DNA from: a virus
DNA length: 31,615 nucleotides
Strand: one strand, 5' to 3'
Virus record (IMG/VR): IMGVR_UViG_3300030389_000568
Location: 1-31,615 of that record
The notes under the pieces were generated by a model. That model was given only the letters and a program-made list of their open reading frames with translations, had not been told where the DNA came from and ran no database searches. The position numbers and the translations under genes are program-made. Shown one piece after another: positions 28,730-31,615 of this stretch; position 1 is the stretch's first letter; each line of letters opens with the position of its first letter.

Positions 28730-29179
28730 ATGGCAGCAGGTGGATGGTTTGATTGGACTACCGGAGATCTTGTAACCGAATCAAGATTTCAAGACATACA
28801 AGATAGTTTAGTTTTTATATTCGCATCAGAAAGTGCAGCTAATACCGCTTTAACAAATAAAGTTGAAGGCACCGTGTTTTTCGACACGGGGGAAAATTTA
28901 TTGAAGGCTTGGAGTGGTACGGCGTGGATAACAGCAGAAAAAGGAGATATTGAGGGTATTACTACATCTTCCACGTCAGGATTAGACGGCGGTGCAACAA
29001 CAGGTACTCCTAGTTTAAGTGTAAAACCAAACTCAGCTACTTCAGGTACTATCGCAGGTGGAGATGAAATTTTGTTTGGAGATATAAATGACAGTAATAA
29101 CCTTAAAAAAACAACAGCACAAGAAATTGCAAATCTTGGCGATTTCGCCGACATTGGTTTGGTAATCGCTTTAGGTTAG
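28730..29179 (+). CDS. Tail fibre N-terminal / adaptor protein
   Basis: 149 aa with AAAGGAG. WFDWTTGDLVTESRFQDIQD at the start, then GTVFFDTGENLLKAWSGTAW and GDIEGITTSSTSGLDGG, followed by DSNNLKKTTAQEIANL. These segments are frequent in phage tail fibre connectors, where the C-terminal sections join the adhesin. It precedes the conserved 109-aa protein and the Gly-rich adhesin. A fragment of a second allele lies at the window start. A CCGTGT-ACACGG hairpin lies in the coding region at 28872-28889. Confidence 0.7.
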   Translation: MAAGGWFDWTTGDLVTESRFQDIQDSLVFIFASESAANTALTNKVEGTVFFDTGENLLKAWSGTAWITAEKGDIEGITTSSTSGLDGGATTGTPSLSVKPNSATSGTIAGGDEILFGDINDSNNLKKTTAQEIANLGDFADIGLVIALG

Positions 29180-29191
29180 AAAGGATAATTA

Positions 29192-29521
29192 ATGGCTAAC
29201 ACGTTTAAAAATGCTTATTTAGACATAACAAACTCTGCTCAAACTGTTTATACATGTCCAGGCTCTACTACAGCAATAGTTCTAACTCTTAGAATTACAA
29301 ATGTAGATGGATCAAACAATGACACTATTACAGCAGATGTAATTGACGCATCGTCTGGAAATTCAAGAATTGCTTTCACAATCTCTGTTCCAGCTGATAC
29401 ATCTCTTGAACTAGCTGGAGAATCAAAAATTGTTTTAGAAGCTGGAGACAAAATTGATCTTACCGGTGGAAACTCGTCTGGCGATTTAGAAGCATTTGTT
29501 TCAGTCTTACAAATAACCTAA
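29192..29521 (+). CDS. Conserved 109-aa virion/tail-tip protein, copy 2
   Basis: The amino-acid sequence is identical to the protein of 146-475. DNA differs by about 23 synonymous changes, including Leu codons changed at two positions. It lies 12 bases after the complete fibre adaptor gene and 8 bases before the Gly-rich adhesin. The total absence of amino-acid change at this synonymous distance argues for strong functional constraint. Confidence 0.75.
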   Translation: MANTFKNAYLDITNSAQTVYTCPGSTTAIVLTLRITNVDGSNNDTITADVIDASSGNSRIAFTISVPADTSLELAGESKIVLEAGDKIDLTGGNSSGDLEAFVSVLQIT

Positions 29522-29529
29522 GGACTTTT

Positions 29530-30417
29530 ATGGCGAAGTTTGGATATATCGGAGCAAATGCTCCAACTCAATCAAGTTCATCAAACACAGGTGTATTTAA
29601 TATGAAAGACATAAGAGAACTTGTAGATCAAGACAAATGGGCAAAACAAGGTTTTGACATTGAATATCTTGTTCTTGCTGGAGGCGGAGGCGGAGGGCGA
29701 GACACGGGCTCTGGCACAGGCTCCGGAGGTGGTGCAGGAGGTTATAGAAATTCTTTCGCGTCAGAAACGTCAGGAGCAAATTCTTCAACAGAAACTCCAT
29801 TTTTCGCTTTACCATCTACTTCATATACAGTTACTGTTGGAAGTGGCGGTGGCGGTGGCACAGGTGTTGGAACAGGAGGTCGTGGGGGATCGTCTGTTTT
29901 CGCAACTGTTTCAACTACCGGAGGCGGCGGAGGCGGATCAAACGGCCAATCAGGACAATCAGGTGGCTCGGGTGGCGGTCAGGGTGGTGCAGGCACATCA
30001 AACGAGGGTTTCGCAGGAAACACAGGAACAGGCTCAACAGGAGCTGGCGGTGGTGGTGCTGGCGAAGATACAGGCTCAGGCCAACAGAGAGGATCTGATG
30101 GTTTGACTTCCTCAATAACTGGCTCTGCAGTAAAAAGAGCAGGCGGAGGAAATGGTGGCGATGATCTATCTGGCAATAATAACTTTGGTGGTGGAAATGG
30201 AAACGCTGATGGCGGAGATACTAACAAAGGTGGCGGAGCCGGAGGAGGAAAATCCGGAGTTAATGGTGGAGTTGGTGGATCTGGAATAGTGATTCTTAGA
30301 TTTCCAAACACTGTTTCAATAACTATTGGATCAGGATTATCTAGTTCAACCGGATCAGATGGATCAGATACAGTTGTTTCATTTACTTCTGGCTCTGGAA
30401 CGGTATCATTTTCATAG
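29530..30417 (+). CDS. Glycine-rich tail-fibre adhesin, copy 2
   Basis: 295 aa, same length and order as 484-1371: N-terminal FGYI..APTQ anchor, glycine-run adhesin, GGSGIVILRFPN closure. I see five substitutions (A/S near 19, G/A in the first glycine run, G/S before TSYTV, S/A in TGS.VKRAG, S/T in SI.IGSG). Changes fall partly in glycine loops that could contact receptors. Opposite-strand Pro-rich frames are artefacts. Confidence 0.8.
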   Translation: MAKFGYIGANAPTQSSSSNTGVFNMKDIRELVDQDKWAKQGFDIEYLVLAGGGGGGRDTGSGTGSGGGAGGYRNSFASETSGANSSTETPFFALPSTSYTVTVGSGGGGGTGVGTGGRGGSSVFATVSTTGGGGGGSNGQSGQSGGSGGGQGGAGTSNEGFAGNTGTGSTGAGGGGAGEDTGSGQQRGSDGLTSSITGSAVKRAGGGNGGDDLSGNNNFGGGNGNADGGDTNKGGGAGGGKSGVNGGVGGSGIVILRFPNTVSITIGSGLSSSTGSDGSDTVVSFTSGSGTVSFS

Positions 30418-30426
30418 GAGGATTAA

Positions 30427-30819
30427 ATGGCAAATTATGCATTACTTAATGAAAACAATGAAGTAATCAACGTTATAACAGGGATTGATGAAAATAATCT
30501 TGAAACACTTCCGGAGGGTTTTTCTTCATGGGAAGAGTTTTACGGCGATTTACATAAGCTTACTTGTAAAAGAACTTCAAGAAATACCGTAGAAAACACA
30601 CATGTTGAGGGAGGTACAGCTTTTAGAGGTAATTATGCAATTATTGGTGGATTATATGATCCAAACAATGATGTTTTCTATTTAAAACAACCTTTTTCAA
30701 GTTGGACACTAAATAAATCTAATTGGAAATGGGAAGCTCCTGTTGCATATCCGGATGACGAAGAAAACAATTATATTTGGAATGAATCTAATCAAGAATG
30801 GGAGTTATTTAATGAGTGA
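30427..30819 (+). CDS. WEPP-type tail-associated protein, copy 2
   Basis: 130 aa with AGGAGGATTA before ATG, a better site than copy 1. About 13 residues differ from 1381-1773, several as pairs (THTDGGVAF against THVEGGTAF; KKPYPSW against KQPFSSW; WEPP becomes WEAP). It overlaps the next gene by 8 bases as in copy 1. Confidence 0.7.
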   Translation: MANYALLNENNEVINVITGIDENNLETLPEGFSSWEEFYGDLHKLTCKRTSRNTVENTHVEGGTAFRGNYAIIGGLYDPNNDVFYLKQPFSSWTLNKSNWKWEAPVAYPDDEENNYIWNESNQEWELFNE

Positions 30820-31447
30820 TTTTGGTTATATACCATCAGCACCAACTCAAGCCGGAGGAAGTAACGCTGGAGTCTTTAATGCTAGCGATGTTTATAATCT
30901 TGCTGATGAAGATAAATGGACAAATACTGATGGACTTGTATTAATACAATATCAATCTTTTACAGATGTTACAGAAGTTTTTTTCACAAACATTAGAGAG
31001 TCTGAGTTTCGTGTTCACATGGCAGTTGCTAACAGAATTCAAGCAATTAATTCATCACATAGATTTCAAGCAAGATTGTCAAATGATGGTGGATCTTCGT
31101 ATATAAGCACAAACTATGACTTCTCTTATGAGGGAAATCGTGATGATGGGGATTCTTTAAGTGTTAGAACAACTGCTGGCGGCGATTTTGGTTATATAAC
31201 TAATAATCAAAAATTAGATCATCAAGCAGGTGCAATTTGTTATTTTTATGATCTAGGCAATTCAGCTAAGTTTTCAAAAACAACTTCTGAATCTACATGG
31301 TTTGATAACAGTTCAAACGCTAGCGGGTTTGTTTTTGGCATTGGTGTTCTACATGTAGCTGAAGTACATAATGCAATTAGATTTTCACAATCAGGCGGAA
31401 TGACGGGCTCTATTGCTCTTTATGGATTAAAGGAGAATTTATTTTGA
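30812..31447 (+). CDS. Putative receptor-binding / tail-tip protein with shared anchor, copy 2
   Basis: 211 aa from ATG 30812; an in-frame upstream ATG at 30743 would run over the previous gene and is ignored. The N-terminal anchor (FGYIPSAPTQAGGSN.GVF..DVYNLADEDKW) and beta-rich body match 1766-2401 with about ten differences, mostly conservative (L/F, Y/F, S/N). The overlap with the next gene (TTGA) is kept. Confidence 0.65.
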   Translation: MSDFGYIPSAPTQAGGSNAGVFNASDVYNLADEDKWTNTDGLVLIQYQSFTDVTEVFFTNIRESEFRVHMAVANRIQAINSSHRFQARLSNDGGSSYISTNYDFSYEGNRDDGDSLSVRTTAGGDFGYITNNQKLDHQAGAICYFYDLGNSAKFSKTTSESTWFDNSSNASGFVFGIGVLHVAEVHNAIRFSQSGGMTGSIALYGLKENLF

Positions 31448-31615
31448 TTGGATCAGATAGATTAGTTTTATTAAATAGAACAGATATAACAACATCAACA
31501 AATCAAGTTTCAGTTACAAATGTATTTAATGCAGAATACGATCATTATAAGATTGTTGTTGCAAACTTAACTAGCGTTGATACATCTGCATCACAAGTAA
31601 GTTTAAGATTCCATG
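31444..31615 (+). CDS. Tail-tip beta-sandwich protein, copy 2 (cut by window end)
   Basis: The first 57 codons are present. The TTG start overlaps the previous stop and AAAGGAG lies upstream, exactly as in 2398-2928. The residues seen are identical to copy 1 (IGSDRLVLLNRTD, then YDHYKIVVANL, SLRFH). The gene continues past the end of the window. Confidence 0.7.
   Translation, partial: MIGSDRLVLLNRTDITTSTNQVSVTNVFNAEYDHYKIVVANLTSVDTSASQVSLRFH

Larger units (their letters stand above)
29047..31615. repeat. Right copy of 29,046-bp-spaced redundancy
   Basis: Gap-free match to 1-2569. See the left copy for the pattern of differences. It starts within the fibre adaptor gene and ends 172 bases into the TTG-start beta-sandwich gene. 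In that last part, only two mismatches are seen (2401/31447 and 2575/31611 areas by eye). Confidence 0.9.

Overview
The window holds one essentially complete genome unit of a tailed phage (siphovirus type, HK97-fold capsid). It is AT-rich by eye, and every gene reads rightward. I see no integrase, repressor, DNA polymerase, primase, helicase or tRNA gene. The phage therefore looks virulent and dependent on the host replisome. Several traits suggest an AT-rich actinobacterial host such as a marine or freshwater picoactinobacterium. These are an r1t-type holin, actinophage-like connector, tail and metallophosphoesterase proteins, apparent leaderless promoters, and a Thr/Pro-linker secreted protein. 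The host is inference, not proof.

Layout. 1-3787 is the distal tail and receptor-binding cassette: a truncated fibre gene, a conserved 109-aa protein, a Gly-rich adhesin, a WEPP-type protein, three related beta-rich proteins and a small accessory protein. 3808-6294 is a late operon opened by a leaderless-looking promoter: small HTH protein, metallophosphoesterase, DUF5675-type protein, holin, a 48-aa ORF and a strong terminator. 6305-6460 is a control region with a structured element, a repeated TGACAAAATTTT box and a TATAAT promoter. 6461-13957 is the early/accessory region. It has small orphan genes, a probable ssDNA-annealing protein, a replisome-organiser-like protein followed by an origin-like repeat region, a lytic transglycosylase-like protein, an overlapping zinc-ribbon/Mom-like pair that resembles com-mom of phage Mu, an HTH protein, and a large secreted Thr- and Glu-rich protein with a membrane partner. 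14048-25513 is the packaging and head-tail module: small and large terminase, a 1169-aa portal fusion, prohead protease, major capsid, connectors, tail terminator, two paralogous tail-tube proteins, and a tail assembly chaperone with a probable +1 frameshift. 25514-29179 carries the tape measure, tail-tip protein and fibre N-terminal gene. At 29192 the receptor-binding cassette begins again and is cut by the window end.

Positions 1-2569 and 29047-31615 align without indels at a constant offset of 29046. They differ at many, mostly synonymous, sites, then become almost identical from about 2400 onward. The simplest reading is a circular or terminally redundant genome of about 29.05 kb whose assembly closed onto a sister strain with a different receptor-binding allele. 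A true cassette duplication is the alternative.

The most interesting items are the com-mom-like overlap, the UUU-CGA +1 frameshift, the portal multidomain fusion, the secreted Thr/Glu-rich protein, the recurrent GGAGGTTGAA initiation element with a copy trapped in a hairpin, the leaderless module promoters, and the origin-like repeats. All functional calls come from reading protein motifs by eye. No database search was run.
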